DNA of 64,000 nucleotides from Lactococcus allomyrinae (GTDB taxonomy: Bacteria > Bacillota > Bacilli > Lactobacillales > Streptococcaceae). The stretch is taken from the NCBI RefSeq assembly GCF_003627095.1, contig NZ_CP032627.1:496001-560000 (forward strand), written 5' to 3'. Of the stretch, positions 8,383 through 17,893 are shown in pieces (the first letter of the stretch is position 1; the number at the start of each line of letters is the position of its first letter). The notes below the pieces were generated by a model, which saw nothing but the letters and a program-made list of their open reading frames with translations, ran no database searches and was not told the origin of the DNA. The position numbers and the translations under genes are program-made.

Positions 8383-11163
8383 ATGAAAGCTTCAAAAAAA
8401 GTGTCCATTGCATTTGGAGCAACGGCACTGATTGCTGCAAGTGTTGGAGTGCTTTCGGCTTGTTCTAGCAACAGCTCTGCAAATATCAAATACAAAACAA
8501 CAAGTAGTACTACCATGCTGACACCTGATGTTCTAACGAGTAAAAATGCACCGATTGCGTCATATTGGTTTCCAAATCAATTTTTAAAATGGTCAGCCAG
8601 TAAAGACAAGGATTTGGCTTATAACAAATCGACTGTGCCACTTGCTAAACGTATTGCAAGCTCTAAGCTCACACCGGCAAATGCAACACAAAACAAAAAG
8701 ACAAAAATTGTTGCGTTATCAAATATGAATTCGTCAACATCTGGAAATCCATCACGAGGTACAAATAGCATCAATGCTTATCCTTTTGATTATTGGCAAT
8801 ATGTTGATACTTTGGTTTATTGGGGAGGTTCAGCTGGTGAGGGAACGATTGTTCCTCCAAGTGCAGATGTGATTGATGATGCACATACAAATGGTGTGCC
8901 AGTTTTAGGAACGATTTTCTGTCCTCCTACGGTTTATGGTGGAAAAACTTCATGGGTTGAAACCATGATTAAGCAAGATAAGAATGGTGATTTTCCTTTT
9001 GCTAAACAAATGGTTGCTGTAGCTAAAGCTTATGGTTTTGACGGTTGGTTCATCAATCAGGAAACAGAAGGTTTAAATAGCAGTCAAGCTACGAAAATGA
9101 AAGAGCTTGTTGCTGCAGTCAAAGCACTTGATCCCAAATTGGATATTATGTGGTATGATGCCATGACCAAAGATGGAAAAGTGGGTTGGCAAAATCAGTT
9201 GAACAGTGAAAATGCTGAGTTCATTGATGATAATGGTCAAAAAGTTGCGAATTCAATATTTTTAAACTTTGATTGGAATCAAGCAAAATCAACACCAAAT
9301 CTGGTAAAAAATTCAGCAGATTATGCAAAGAAAATTGGTGTTAATCCTTATGATATTTACGCAGGGATTGATGTTGGAGATGGTGGTGGAGTCAGCACAC
9401 AGGTCAATTGGCCATTGATTGAATCTGGTAAAAATTCTACTTATACTTCTATTGGTCTGTATTCTCCAAGTGCAACTTATTCTAATGCGAGTGATTTTGA
9501 TGAGTTTCAAACACAAGAGTCTGCTTTTTGGGTCAATAGTCAGGGCGACCCTCGTGAAGTTGGCGCATCAACAAATTATTCTTGGATTGGTTTATCTAAG
9601 TATGTGGTTGAGAAATCCGTTGTTCAAGGGGAAGATTTTTCGACAAATTTCAATATTGGTGTGGGCTACAATTGGTTCAAAGATGGACAAAAAGTTTCAG
9701 CTCAACAATGGTCTAATCGAAGTTTAGCTGAGGTGCTGCCAACTTATCGTTGGATGATTGATAATGAGGGTAATAATAAATTGACACCAAGTATTGATTT
9801 GGCAAATGCTTATAATGGTGGAAATTCGTTGAAATTTATGGCGAATATGGATACTGGAAAGGCTTCCACGGTCACTTTGTTTGCTTCACAACTAAAGGCA
9901 AACAAAAATACTGAATTTTCCGTAGCAATGCGCTCTGATGGCAAGTTGAATGTAGCGGCGGTTGTTGAACTTTCTGATGGGAGCAGCAAAACAATCAATG
10001 GAGATACGGTTGCAACGGATAAATGGGGACTGATTAAATTTGATACGAAAGACTTGATTGGCAAAACAATCACTAAGATTGGGCTGAAGTTTGAGTCAGA
10101 TAAGCTGCTTGCGGGGAATGCAATAAATCTTGGTGTGCTTAATTTCACAGACAACCGTATATCTAAAAAACTCAGTATTTCTGATGTGAAAGTTGAGAGT
10201 AAAGTTTTTGAGCAAGAAGGAACGGTCGCTGGTGTTCGTTTATCTTGGAATGGAACGAATAATAAGGATTTACAAAACTATGAAGTTTATCAAGTGAATA
10301 GTGATGGAACACGTAGCTTTATCGGAGCAAGTAATATTAATCATTATTTTGTTGATGCGCTTGTTCGTGGTAAAAATGTTAAATCGACGAAGTTCGAAGT
10401 TGTCCCTATCAACAAGCAAGGAGAAGTTGGAGCTGGTGCGACGACTTCAATCACTTGGCCAGATAATTCATTGCCAAAGGCAAACTTTACTGCTGACCAA
10501 ACGGTTGTAGCGTCTGGTGCTACGATTACCTTTATCAATCAGTCGAACTTACCTTCAACGAAATTTAAATGGACCTTTGAAGGGGCAGATAAGACGACTT
10601 CTACGGCTAAAAATCCTAAAGTCACTTATGCTAAGACAGGAACTTATAAGGTGACGCTTGAAGCGATTAATAGTAAAGGTAAGACTGATACTAAGACGAA
10701 AACAGGATTCATCACAGTGACTGATGCCGCAAAAGCTGGTCTTGAAAATTATGCGCTTAAAGCGAAAACGTCAGTGGATAGCTTTACGAATGATAATGAG
10801 TGGGGGCCAAATGCAGTTGATGGAAATGTCAAGACGAAATGGTGTGCTGTTGGTACAACACAACATAATATCGTAATTGATCTCGGAAATACGAGAAAGA
10901 TTAATGAAGTGGTAATTGATCACGCGGAAGCTGGTGGTGAATCTCCTGATATGAATACAAAAGCATACACGGTACAGGTCAGCACGGATAATAAGAACTG
11001 GACAGAGGTGGTTAATGTAACAAATAATACTGCTGCTGAAACTAAAGATTCATTTGCACAAACAGATGCAAGGTACGTAAAATTGACTGCGGTTAAGCCA
11101 ACACAAGGCTCTGACAATGCTGTTCGTTGGTATGAAATTCAAGTGCTCGGACTGAAAAACTAG
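8383..11163 (+). CDS. Surface lipoprotein GH85 endo-beta-N-acetylglucosaminidase
   Basis: 926 residues. The lipobox LSAC (Cys27) indicates a lipid-anchored surface enzyme. The GH85 catalytic domain spans roughly residues 55-420; the catalytic pair is in DGWFINQETEG (N225 and E227), the N-x-E arrangement of substrate-assisted GH85 enzymes that cut between the two core GlcNAc residues of N-glycans. Residues about 696-782 form a PKD domain, and 786-924 an F5/8 type C (CBM32-like) module with WCAVG and VRWYEIQVLG strands. Streptococcal relatives are usually LPXTG-anchored, so lipid anchoring is a difference. AAGGAG precedes the ATG. It should release glycans at the surface for import. Confidence 0.93.
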   Translation: MKASKKVSIAFGATALIAASVGVLSACSSNSSANIKYKTTSSTTMLTPDVLTSKNAPIASYWFPNQFLKWSASKDKDLAYNKSTVPLAKRIASSKLTPANATQNKKTKIVALSNMNSSTSGNPSRGTNSINAYPFDYWQYVDTLVYWGGSAGEGTIVPPSADVIDDAHTNGVPVLGTIFCPPTVYGGKTSWVETMIKQDKNGDFPFAKQMVAVAKAYGFDGWFINQETEGLNSSQATKMKELVAAVKALDPKLDIMWYDAMTKDGKVGWQNQLNSENAEFIDDNGQKVANSIFLNFDWNQAKSTPNLVKNSADYAKKIGVNPYDIYAGIDVGDGGGVSTQVNWPLIESGKNSTYTSIGLYSPSATYSNASDFDEFQTQESAFWVNSQGDPREVGASTNYSWIGLSKYVVEKSVVQGEDFSTNFNIGVGYNWFKDGQKVSAQQWSNRSLAEVLPTYRWMIDNEGNNKLTPSIDLANAYNGGNSLKFMANMDTGKASTVTLFASQLKANKNTEFSVAMRSDGKLNVAAVVELSDGSSKTINGDTVATDKWGLIKFDTKDLIGKTITKIGLKFESDKLLAGNAINLGVLNFTDNRISKKLSISDVKVESKVFEQEGTVAGVRLSWNGTNNKDLQNYEVYQVNSDGTRSFIGASNINHYFVDALVRGKNVKSTKFEVVPINKQGEVGAGATTSITWPDNSLPKANFTADQTVVASGATITFINQSNLPSTKFKWTFEGADKTTSTAKNPKVTYAKTGTYKVTLEAINSKGKTDTKTKTGFITVTDAAKAGLENYALKAKTSVDSFTNDNEWGPNAVDGNVKTKWCAVGTTQHNIVIDLGNTRKINEVVIDHAEAGGESPDMNTKAYTVQVSTDNKNWTEVVNVTNNTAAETKDSFAQTDARYVKLTAVKPTQGSDNAVRWYEIQVLGLKN

Positions 11164-11187
11164 GTGTTTCTTTAAGAAGACATAAAC

Positions 11188-11245
11188 AAAATAAGACTCC
11201 CTTCCAGATTCCAAAAAGTGTGGTTTGGATGTCTTATTTTAATAT
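11188..11245 (+). terminator. Candidate terminator after GH85 gene
   Basis: AAAATAAGAC pairs with GTCTTATTTT over a 33 nt loop that holds a small CCAAA/TTTGG pairing. The trailing T run is part of the stem. Confidence 0.5.
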
Positions 11246-11379
11246 TAGGTGTGTTTAGAAACTTTGCTTTTTGCCAAACTACGGTTGCTTCATCCGAAAT
11301 CTTGACATTTCCCATACTGTCAAGCGCTCGACATTTATGCAGAGTAAATGAATGCAAAACTGTCATAGAGCGACTAAAC

Positions 11380-11660
11380 TTCTTGGACAATACCACTTCG
11401 CCTTGAGACTTTTAGTCGTTTATGATTTGAACTTCCGGCTTTAGTCGGTTGCCACTGCGACTAGGTGCTTTGCCTTTTGCTCTTCTCTTGCTGCTTTAGC
11501 AGCTAAGCAAACGGACAGCGTGGCAATGAAGTTGCGGAGATAGTGAAATCGGCAGTGTAGTGAAGGTGAGATAGAGCGAATGGATAACGTAGCGAAGTAG
11601 AGGCATGACCTCATATTGAGGATGTGAGGTTGTGCCTTTGGTTTGCTGCCAAAAGTAATG
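11380..11660. repeat. Modular intergenic repeat, copy 3
   Basis: This part of the 540 nt gap before the GH20 gene has the modules ACTTCGCCTTG, GACTTTTAGTCG, GCTGCTTTAGCAGC, GTGAAATCGGCAG and GAGGATGTGAGGTTG. No gene is seen. The rest of the gap holds only the preceding terminator. Confidence 0.6.
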
Positions 11661-11702
11661 TAAGTTTGTGAATAACTTTATTATAAGTGAGGAACTGAGG
11701 AA

Positions 11703-12695
11703 ATGGAGCGAGGACTCTTATTGGATGTAGGTCGTAAGTTTTGGTCAATTGATGAAATAAAGCAGTTAATTGAGCTTCTGTCTAAAACGGGTTTGACTCA
11801 TTTACAATTACATCTGAGTGAAAATGAAGCATTTAGGCTGAATTTGGAAGCTGTCAGTACTGACAGAATGTCATCAGTTAATGACAGGACTTATTCTTAT
11901 GATGATATTCAGGAAATATTAAAATTTGCACATCGCTATAAAATTCAAGTGATTCCGGACATTGATGCACCAGGGCATTTACGAGCTTTGTTGAGAAATC
12001 GACCAGAGTTTGCACTTCCAGCAACAGAAGGATGTGCGCTAGATGTGACAAATCCTTTGGCTTGCGAATGGTTCTTATCCATCATTCGTGAGTGCTGTGA
12101 GTGGTTTTCTGAGTGTAATATTTTTCATGTTGGGGGAGATGAGTTTATTGATTTTAGGCGGATGGAGGCTTATCCATATTTACTTTCAAAAAGCCATGAA
12201 TACTATGGTGAGAAGGCTTCAGGTTTGGAATTTTATGTTGACTTTGTCAATCATATCGCACAATATTTGTCGTTAAAGGGCAAAAAAGTACGTGTTTGGA
12301 ATGATGGTTTTTTACGGAAAGACCTTGAGAGTCTGTCAGTACTGACAAAGGATGTTGAAGTTTGTTATTGGACGAATTGGGATGTGAATATGGCATTAGT
12401 TGGGGACTGGCTCCGTGCGGGTTATCGCTTGGTTAATTTCTGTGATAATGATTTGTACTATGTGCTAGGGGAAAATGCGGGTTACAACTATCCATCGGTT
12501 GAAAAATTAATCAAATTTGCTGACAGAAATAAGTTTTCAGGTGAACAAATACTGACAAATGAGGAAATGAAGTCTGTCAGTGGCACTTATTTTTCAGTGT
12601 GGGCTGACAAGGCGGAAGCGAAGTCTGTCAGTGAAATTTTAATTGATTTGGCGGAGCTGCTTCCTATTTTTGTCAAAAAATATGGGGAGGTTTAA
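11703..12695 (+). CDS. GH20 family beta-N-acetylhexosaminidase
   Basis: 330 residues, a single catalytic (beta/alpha)8 domain without signal peptide, so cytoplasmic. The invariant Asp-Glu pair is in HVGGDEF (D146, E147); VIPDIDAPGHLRALL is the conserved upstream loop. It resembles the short GH20C enzymes of streptococcal N-glycan loci that remove terminal GlcNAc or GalNAc. GAGGAACTGAGG precedes the ATG. The TAATG overlap couples it to the GH13 gene. Its coding sequence is unusually rich in CTGTCAG/CTGACAG words. Confidence 0.88.
   Translation: MERGLLLDVGRKFWSIDEIKQLIELLSKTGLTHLQLHLSENEAFRLNLEAVSTDRMSSVNDRTYSYDDIQEILKFAHRYKIQVIPDIDAPGHLRALLRNRPEFALPATEGCALDVTNPLACEWFLSIIRECCEWFSECNIFHVGGDEFIDFRRMEAYPYLLSKSHEYYGEKASGLEFYVDFVNHIAQYLSLKGKKVRVWNDGFLRKDLESLSVLTKDVEVCYWTNWDVNMALVGDWLRAGYRLVNFCDNDLYYVLGENAGYNYPSVEKLIKFADRNKFSGEQILTNEEMKSVSGTYFSVWADKAEAKSVSEILIDLAELLPIFVKKYGEV
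11851..11866. repeat. Perfect CTGTCAG palindrome in GH20 gene
   Basis: CTGTCAGTACTGACAG, a perfect 16 bp palindrome read as AVSTDR. A near copy with one arm shortened is at 12333-12347. Confidence 0.9.
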
Positions 12696-14278
12696 TGGAA
12701 AATTGGTGGAAAAAAGCGGTAATTTATCAGATTTATCCACGAAGTTTTAAAGATACAAATGCAGATGGTATCGGTGACTTACAGGGGGTTATTGAGAAGT
12801 TAGATTACTTACAAAAATTAGGGATTGATGCGATTTGGCTGTCACCTGTCTATCAGTCACCAATGATCGATAATGGCTATGACATCAGTGATTATTTAAC
12901 CATTGACCCATCATTTGGTACAATGGATGATTTTGAGTGTTTGGTGTCAGAGGCGAAAGTGCGTAAAATTCGAGTACTTATGGATTTGGTTGTCAACCAT
13001 ACTTCTGACCAGCATAAATGGTTTAAAGAAGCACGACAAACATTGGAAAATCCCAAGCGCTCGTTTTATATCTGGCGAGATCAGCCAGTTTTCAATGATA
13101 AAAACTGGACTTTTGATCCGCTAACTCAACAATATTATTTTCATCTATTTAGCAAAAATCAGCCGGATTTAAATTGGGAAAATCCTGATGTTCGCAGTGA
13201 AATTCACAAAATGATGGAATTTTGGCTAAAAAAGGGAATTAGTGGTTTTAGGCTTGATGTTATTGACTTAATTGGAAAAATTCCAGATGAAAATATTACA
13301 GTAAATGGTCCTAAATTGCATGAATATTTGCAAGAGATGAATCGTGAAGTTTTCGTTGGGAACGACTTGCTCACAGTCGGTGAGGCCTGGTCAAGTTCGC
13401 CAGAACTTGCAAAGTTGTATTCAGCGCCAAATAGGCATGAGTTATCTATGGTTTTTGGATTTTGGCATATTTTGACTTCAGCAGGAGAAGGGAACAAATG
13501 GAATTATCTTCCACTCAATGTTCCAAAGCTCAAACAAGCTTTGTCGGCTTGGCAGGAGATTGCCCCTGATGAAGGATGGAATTCATTATTTTGGGGAAAT
13601 CATGATTTGCCACGTTTGGTATCATTTTGGGGAGAATTATCTGATAAATATCGAGAAAAATCAGCTAAAGCATTCGCGATTTTACTACATCTGATGCGCG
13701 GTACACCCTTTATCTATCAAGGAGAAGAGCTTGGAATGACAAACTTTCCGTTTGAAAAATTTTCAGAAATAAATGATATTGAATCTCTTAATTTTGTGGA
13801 AGATAAACGAAACATGGGCTGGTCTGATGAAAAAATTATGGACGTATTGCGCAAAATGAGTCGTGATAATGCTCGAACACCAATGCAATGGGATGGTAGT
13901 GAACAAGCAGATTTTACCACAGGACAAGCTTGGCTTGAGGTTAATCCGAACCACAGGAAAATTAATGTCATGCTTGCCTTAGAGAATCAGCAGTCTATTT
14001 TCTACACCTACCAAAAATTGATTGCCCTTCGTCATGAGCAAGCTTGGCTGTATACTGCAACTTATGAACTACTTGATAGCTCTGATGAAATATTTGCCTA
14101 TCTAAGAAAGACGGAAAATCAAACTTTTCTTATTGTCGCAAATCTGTCAAATCATGAAAATACTTTTGTCAGTAACTTTAGGAAAAAAGCTGAAATTATC
14201 AGTACTGAGAGCTTTCCGTCAGCACTGACAGAAATAAAAATGAAGGCTTGGGATGCGTTTGCTCTGGAGGTTGAGTGA
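12695..14278 (+). CDS. GH13 alpha-glucosidase
   Basis: 527 residues starting WWKKAVIYQIYPRSF, the hallmark of oligo-1,6-glucosidase/dextran glucosidase-like GH13 enzymes. D188 (GFRLDVID), E230 (GEAW) and D304 (GNHD) are the nucleophile, acid/base and transition-state stabiliser. No signal peptide. It is translationally coupled to the GH20 gene. An alpha-glucosidase is unexpected in an N-glycan pathway; it may trim glucose-capped high-mannose glycans or unrelated oligosaccharides (inference). A palindrome copy near the 3' end encodes PSALTE. Confidence 0.9.
   Translation: MENWWKKAVIYQIYPRSFKDTNADGIGDLQGVIEKLDYLQKLGIDAIWLSPVYQSPMIDNGYDISDYLTIDPSFGTMDDFECLVSEAKVRKIRVLMDLVVNHTSDQHKWFKEARQTLENPKRSFYIWRDQPVFNDKNWTFDPLTQQYYFHLFSKNQPDLNWENPDVRSEIHKMMEFWLKKGISGFRLDVIDLIGKIPDENITVNGPKLHEYLQEMNREVFVGNDLLTVGEAWSSSPELAKLYSAPNRHELSMVFGFWHILTSAGEGNKWNYLPLNVPKLKQALSAWQEIAPDEGWNSLFWGNHDLPRLVSFWGELSDKYREKSAKAFAILLHLMRGTPFIYQGEELGMTNFPFEKFSEINDIESLNFVEDKRNMGWSDEKIMDVLRKMSRDNARTPMQWDGSEQADFTTGQAWLEVNPNHRKINVMLALENQQSIFYTYQKLIALRHEQAWLYTATYELLDSSDEIFAYLRKTENQTFLIVANLSNHENTFVSNFRKKAEIISTESFPSALTEIKMKAWDAFALEVE
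14215..14232. repeat. CTGTCAG-type palindrome in GH13 gene
   Basis: TCCGTCAGCACTGACAGA, one mismatch between arms, read as PSALTE near the C-terminus. Confidence 0.8.
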
Positions 14279-14349
14279 AACAATGTAACCCCTAACATTT
14301 TTCTAAGTAAATGATATAATGTATAAAGAAGAATAAAATGAAAGTAAAA

Positions 14350-14500
14350 TTACGCTGGTCTCATTTTGAAGTGATTACTTATTAGTAGGGGATTCTTTCA
14401 TCTTTAGGGTAAACCTCTAGGTGTAACTATGTAGCTAAAGTTGCGACAGTCTGCTTAATATCAAAGATATGAGGTTATACCTTATGTTCCAAAAGCAGAA
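14350..14500. repeat. Modular intergenic repeat, copy 4
   Basis: TTTTGAAGTGATTACTTATTAGTAGGGGATTCTTTC and TAGGGTAAACC, followed by GATATGAGGTTATACCTTA, correspond to the end module seen at 15.2 kb and elsewhere, more degenerate here. A TATAAT at 14315-14320 lacks a convincing -35 partner. Confidence 0.65.
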
Positions 14501-14557
14501 CGAGTTTTTGAACAACCTTATTATAGAAATTAAGCAGTATTAGAAAGATATAAAAGA

Positions 14558-15166
14558 ATGATTGGAAGAGCCTTAGAAGTATTATTTATCCGAATTTGGG
14601 TTGTAGTAAAATTGACCTTGATTTTCTGGTTATTAAGTTTATCTGGTGGCTTTATTTTGGGATTTGGTCCAGCTTTTAAAGTCGTAACAGAGCTTTACTT
14701 AGCAGAGGGGTTTGAGCATACAGCGATTAAAGTAAAACAGGCTTACCGTATTTTCAAACGCAATTTTTGGCGTGCTAATTTAATCTTTTGGTTCTATGCC
14801 GCAATAAGCTTGCTTTTGATTTACAATCTATATTTATCTGTTCAAATTCGAGGTTTGCTGTTTTTCATTATTGATTTTATTTTACTTTTTGGGTTGACAT
14901 ACGTATTAACAGCCTTTGAGTATTCGATGATTTTAGATAGTCAGTTTGAGATGAGCTTTGGAAATCTGTTAAAAATCAGTTTTATTTCAAATTTTGTAAG
15001 TTTTAGAACTTATTTGAAACTATTGCTGGGAACGATAATTTTGCTGATATTAACTTGGCAATTTAAAGGTTTGATTTTGTTTGCTGTAATTGGAGTTTTA
15101 CAAATCTACTGTGTAACAGTAACAAAAGAGTGGCGAGTGAAAATTGATGAACAATTGGCAGAGTAA
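14558..15166 (+). CDS. DUF624 (YesL-like) membrane protein
   Basis: 202 residues with about five hydrophobic segments and the GFGPAFKVVTELYLAEG region near residue 40, characteristic of DUF624 proteins. These small membrane proteins are usually found beside LplABC-type sugar transporters; their function is unknown, and an accessory role in uptake is an inference. The upstream AGAAAGATATAAAAGA is a weak ribosome site. Confidence 0.8.
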   Translation: MIGRALEVLFIRIWVVVKLTLIFWLLSLSGGFILGFGPAFKVVTELYLAEGFEHTAIKVKQAYRIFKRNFWRANLIFWFYAAISLLLIYNLYLSVQIRGLLFFIIDFILLFGLTYVLTAFEYSMILDSQFEMSFGNLLKISFISNFVSFRTYLKLLLGTIILLILTWQFKGLILFAVIGVLQIYCVTVTKEWRVKIDEQLAE

Positions 15167-15169
15167 ATA

Positions 15170-15365
15170 TTAAAGTGATTACTTCATTGGTGGGGGATTC
15201 TTTCTCCCCTACCAATGTTTAGGGTACAATCTCATATCAGAGATATGAGGTCACACCTCCGCTTCGCTACGTTATCTATCGCTCTAAGCTGCTAAAGCAG
15301 CAAGGCGAATGGATACCCGTGGTGAATCGACAGCGGAGTAAAGCGGAGGTAGTGTTGCTAAGTTA
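15170..15365. repeat. Modular intergenic repeat, copy 5
   Basis: One of the best preserved copies. It opens with AAGTGATTACTTC, then the hairpin ATTGGTGGGGGA/TCTCCCCTACCAAT, TAGGGTACAATCTCATATC, CTCCGCTTCGCTACG, AGCTGCTAAAGCAGC and ends with a CGGAGTAAAGCGGAGGTAG block. Confidence 0.75.
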
Positions 15366-15410
15366 AATTTTCCCATTTTACTTTGGGGAACTATCGCTTG
15401 AAGGAGGATT

Positions 15411-16844
15411 ATGAATTTACAATTTCCGAAAGAATTCTGGTGGGGAGCGGCAACGAGTGGTCCACAAACAGAAGGTCGGTTTAAAAAACAGCACGATAAT
15501 GTTTTTGATTATGATTTTGATCATTTTCAAGAACGATTTTGGGGAGCAATTGGTCCCGATACAGCAAGCAATTTTTTCAATGATTTTCGTGATGATATTG
15601 AGTTGATGAAAGCTGCTGGTTTGAATTCTGTGCGAACAAGTATTCAATGGTCGCGTTTGATTGATGATTTGGAGCTTGGTACGCTCAATGAAAAAGCGGT
15701 TGAATTTTATAATGCAGTAATTGATGAGTTTTTAACGCATGGGATTCGTCCAGTGATTAATTTGCATCATTTTGATTTGCCAGTGGAGTTATTGCATAAG
15801 TACGGAGGCTGGGAAAGTCGTCATGTGGTGGATTTATATGCGGACTTTGCTGGGAAATGTTTTGAGCTTTTTTCAGACCGTGTGAGTGACTGGTTTACCT
15901 TCAATGAGCCAATGGTTGTTGTAGAGTGTGGTTATCTGCTTGGTTTCCATTATCCTGATGTGGTGGATGGCAAGAGAGCAGTTCAAGTCGCTTATCATTT
16001 GCAATTGGCGTCAAGTTTGGCAATTAAGAAATTTAGAACAATCAATCAAAATCCCGCTGGGCAAATTGGCATTATCTTGAATCTAACTCCTGCCTATCCT
16101 GCAAGCTCTCATCATGCAGATGTTTTTGCAGCAGAAATGGCGGATTTGTGGCAAAATCGTCTATTTTTGGACGCCTCGGTGAAAGGAGAATTTCCGTCAG
16201 TACTGACAGAAATGCTGTCAGCAGAAAATGCGCTCTGGAAAGCGACTGATGAGGATTTGTCAGCAATTCGTCAGTATAAAATTGACGTTTTAGGTGTAAA
16301 TTATTATCATCCCAGTCGTATTCAAGAGCCAGAATTTTCAAGTGATAGTTTAGCCCAAGATTTTCGTCCAGATAAATTTTATGCCCCATACAATAAACGA
16401 GGTGTGCGAATGAATGCTGATCGTGGTTGGGAAATTCATCCACAAACGGTTTATGAAATTGCCAAAAGAATACAAAAAGATTATGAGAATCTCCCGTGGT
16501 TTATTTCGGAAAATGGGATGGGTGTTGCTAATGAACAACGCTTTGCTGACAATGACGGTGTCATTCAAGACGATTATCGTATTCAATTTACAACGGAGCA
16601 TCTTTATTGGCTTCATAAAGCAATCAGCGAAGGTGCAAATTGTTTTGGATATCATGTTTGGACACCCATTGATTGTTGGAGTTGGAGGAACTCTTATAAA
16701 AACCGTTATGGATTGATTGCCTTAGACATTCACACACAAGTCAAGACACTGAAGAAATCAGCTCATTGGTTCAAGAGCCTATCAACTGCTGGTGTACTTG
16801 AGGTTAGCCAGCAAATTATCAATAAATATGCTGACGATTACTGA
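15411..16844 (+). CDS. GH1 beta-glycosidase
   Basis: 477 residues. TFNEP gives the acid/base E166 and ISENGMG the nucleophile E367, diagnostic of GH1. No signal peptide. GGAGGATT precedes the ATG. It differs clearly from the second GH1 enzyme at 48.9 kb and, unlike that one, has no PTS gene beside it, so it may act on a non-phosphorylated beta-glycoside. In the N-glycan context the Man-beta-1,4-GlcNAc stub is a candidate substrate (inference only). A palindrome copy encodes PSVLTE in mid-protein. Confidence 0.88.
   Translation: MNLQFPKEFWWGAATSGPQTEGRFKKQHDNVFDYDFDHFQERFWGAIGPDTASNFFNDFRDDIELMKAAGLNSVRTSIQWSRLIDDLELGTLNEKAVEFYNAVIDEFLTHGIRPVINLHHFDLPVELLHKYGGWESRHVVDLYADFAGKCFELFSDRVSDWFTFNEPMVVVECGYLLGFHYPDVVDGKRAVQVAYHLQLASSLAIKKFRTINQNPAGQIGIILNLTPAYPASSHHADVFAAEMADLWQNRLFLDASVKGEFPSVLTEMLSAENALWKATDEDLSAIRQYKIDVLGVNYYHPSRIQEPEFSSDSLAQDFRPDKFYAPYNKRGVRMNADRGWEIHPQTVYEIAKRIQKDYENLPWFISENGMGVANEQRFADNDGVIQDDYRIQFTTEHLYWLHKAISEGANCFGYHVWTPIDCWSWRNSYKNRYGLIALDIHTQVKTLKKSAHWFKSLSTAGVLEVSQQIINKYADDY
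16193..16210. repeat. CTGTCAG-type palindrome in GH1 gene
   Basis: TCCGTCAGTACTGACAGA, one mismatch, read as PSVLTE. A second, outward-facing pair (ACTGACAG...CTGTCAGT) straddles the stop codon at 16840-16860. Confidence 0.85.
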
Positions 16845-16949
16845 CAGGATTTCTGTCAGTAAGTTCATCATTTCTGGAAGAAGATTTTCGTTTCAAATTT
16901 CGTGTTATGAGATTACATAATTAAATATAAATCATAAAAGGAGCAAAAT

Positions 16950-17819
16950 ATGTCATTACTAACGATTGATATTGGTGGTACAAGTATTAAATATGCACGT
17001 TTTGATAAAGGTCAATTGAGCAATCAAGGAGCATTTGCAACGCCCGATAATCTTGATACTTTTTATCAACATCTGAGTGCGGTAGTAGAGCAATTTAAGG
17101 AAAATAGCGATGTTTGTGGTGTTGCGATTAGTTCACCAGGTGCAGTAAATAAAATATCTGGTGTAATTGAAGGTGCTAGTGCTTTGCCTTATATTCATAA
17201 CTTTGACATTCATAGCGAATTTGAGAAACGTTTTGGATTGCCTGTTTCTATTGAAAACGATGCTAATTGTGCTGCGCTCGCAGAAGTCAAGTTTGGGGCA
17301 GCTAAAGGTCATTCAGATGTGCTATTTCTTGTTTTAGGTACAGGGGTAGGCGGATCTTTTGTCATTGATGGAAAGATTCACCACGGGAAACACCTTTTTG
17401 GTGGTGAATTTGGATTTATGCTCATGGACGAAGAAAATTCATTTTCAACGCTTGGTACGACTGTTCGCATGGCAGAACGTTATAACACACGCACAAGTGA
17501 AAACCTTGATGCCATTGATATCTTTAAATTGGCTTTTGCAGGTAACGAAATAGCTAAAGAAGAAATGGATATTTTTACATTTAATGTTGCTAAAGGTATC
17601 TTTAATCTGAGTTATTCTTTTGACCCTGAGTGTGTCATTATTGGTGGCGGAGTTTCTCAAGCAGAATGGCTTATTCCAGAGATACAAAAACAACTCCAAA
17701 AGATTATGGACACGATCAAGATTGCACCATTTATGCCTGAGATTACTGCTTGCCAATTTAAGAATGATGCAAATCTCATCGGAGCAACAGTAGATTTTGT
17801 TCAGACATTCAATAAATAA
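16950..17819 (+). CDS. ROK family sugar kinase
   Basis: 289 residues. DIGGTSIKYA is the ATP phosphate-binding loop, ENDANCAALAE carries the catalytic Asp, and GTGVGGSFVIDG and FGGEFG follow as in ROK kinases. The usual CxCGxxGC zinc motif is absent, as in the BglK-like branch. It probably phosphorylates a sugar released by the surrounding glycosidases, such as mannose or N-acetylmannosamine (inference). AAAGGAG lies 6 nt upstream of the ATG. A similar ROK gene sits beside GH125 and GH20 genes in pneumococcus, to my knowledge. Confidence 0.85.
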   Translation: MSLLTIDIGGTSIKYARFDKGQLSNQGAFATPDNLDTFYQHLSAVVEQFKENSDVCGVAISSPGAVNKISGVIEGASALPYIHNFDIHSEFEKRFGLPVSIENDANCAALAEVKFGAAKGHSDVLFLVLGTGVGGSFVIDGKIHHGKHLFGGEFGFMLMDEENSFSTLGTTVRMAERYNTRTSENLDAIDIFKLAFAGNEIAKEEMDIFTFNVAKGIFNLSYSFDPECVIIGGGVSQAEWLIPEIQKQLQKIMDTIKIAPFMPEITACQFKNDANLIGATVDFVQTFNK

Positions 17820-17893
17820 CTCTATTTATACATTTTTATATACGAAAAAAAGATCAAAAAGTCACAAAAATATACTATTTTCAAGGAAAAATT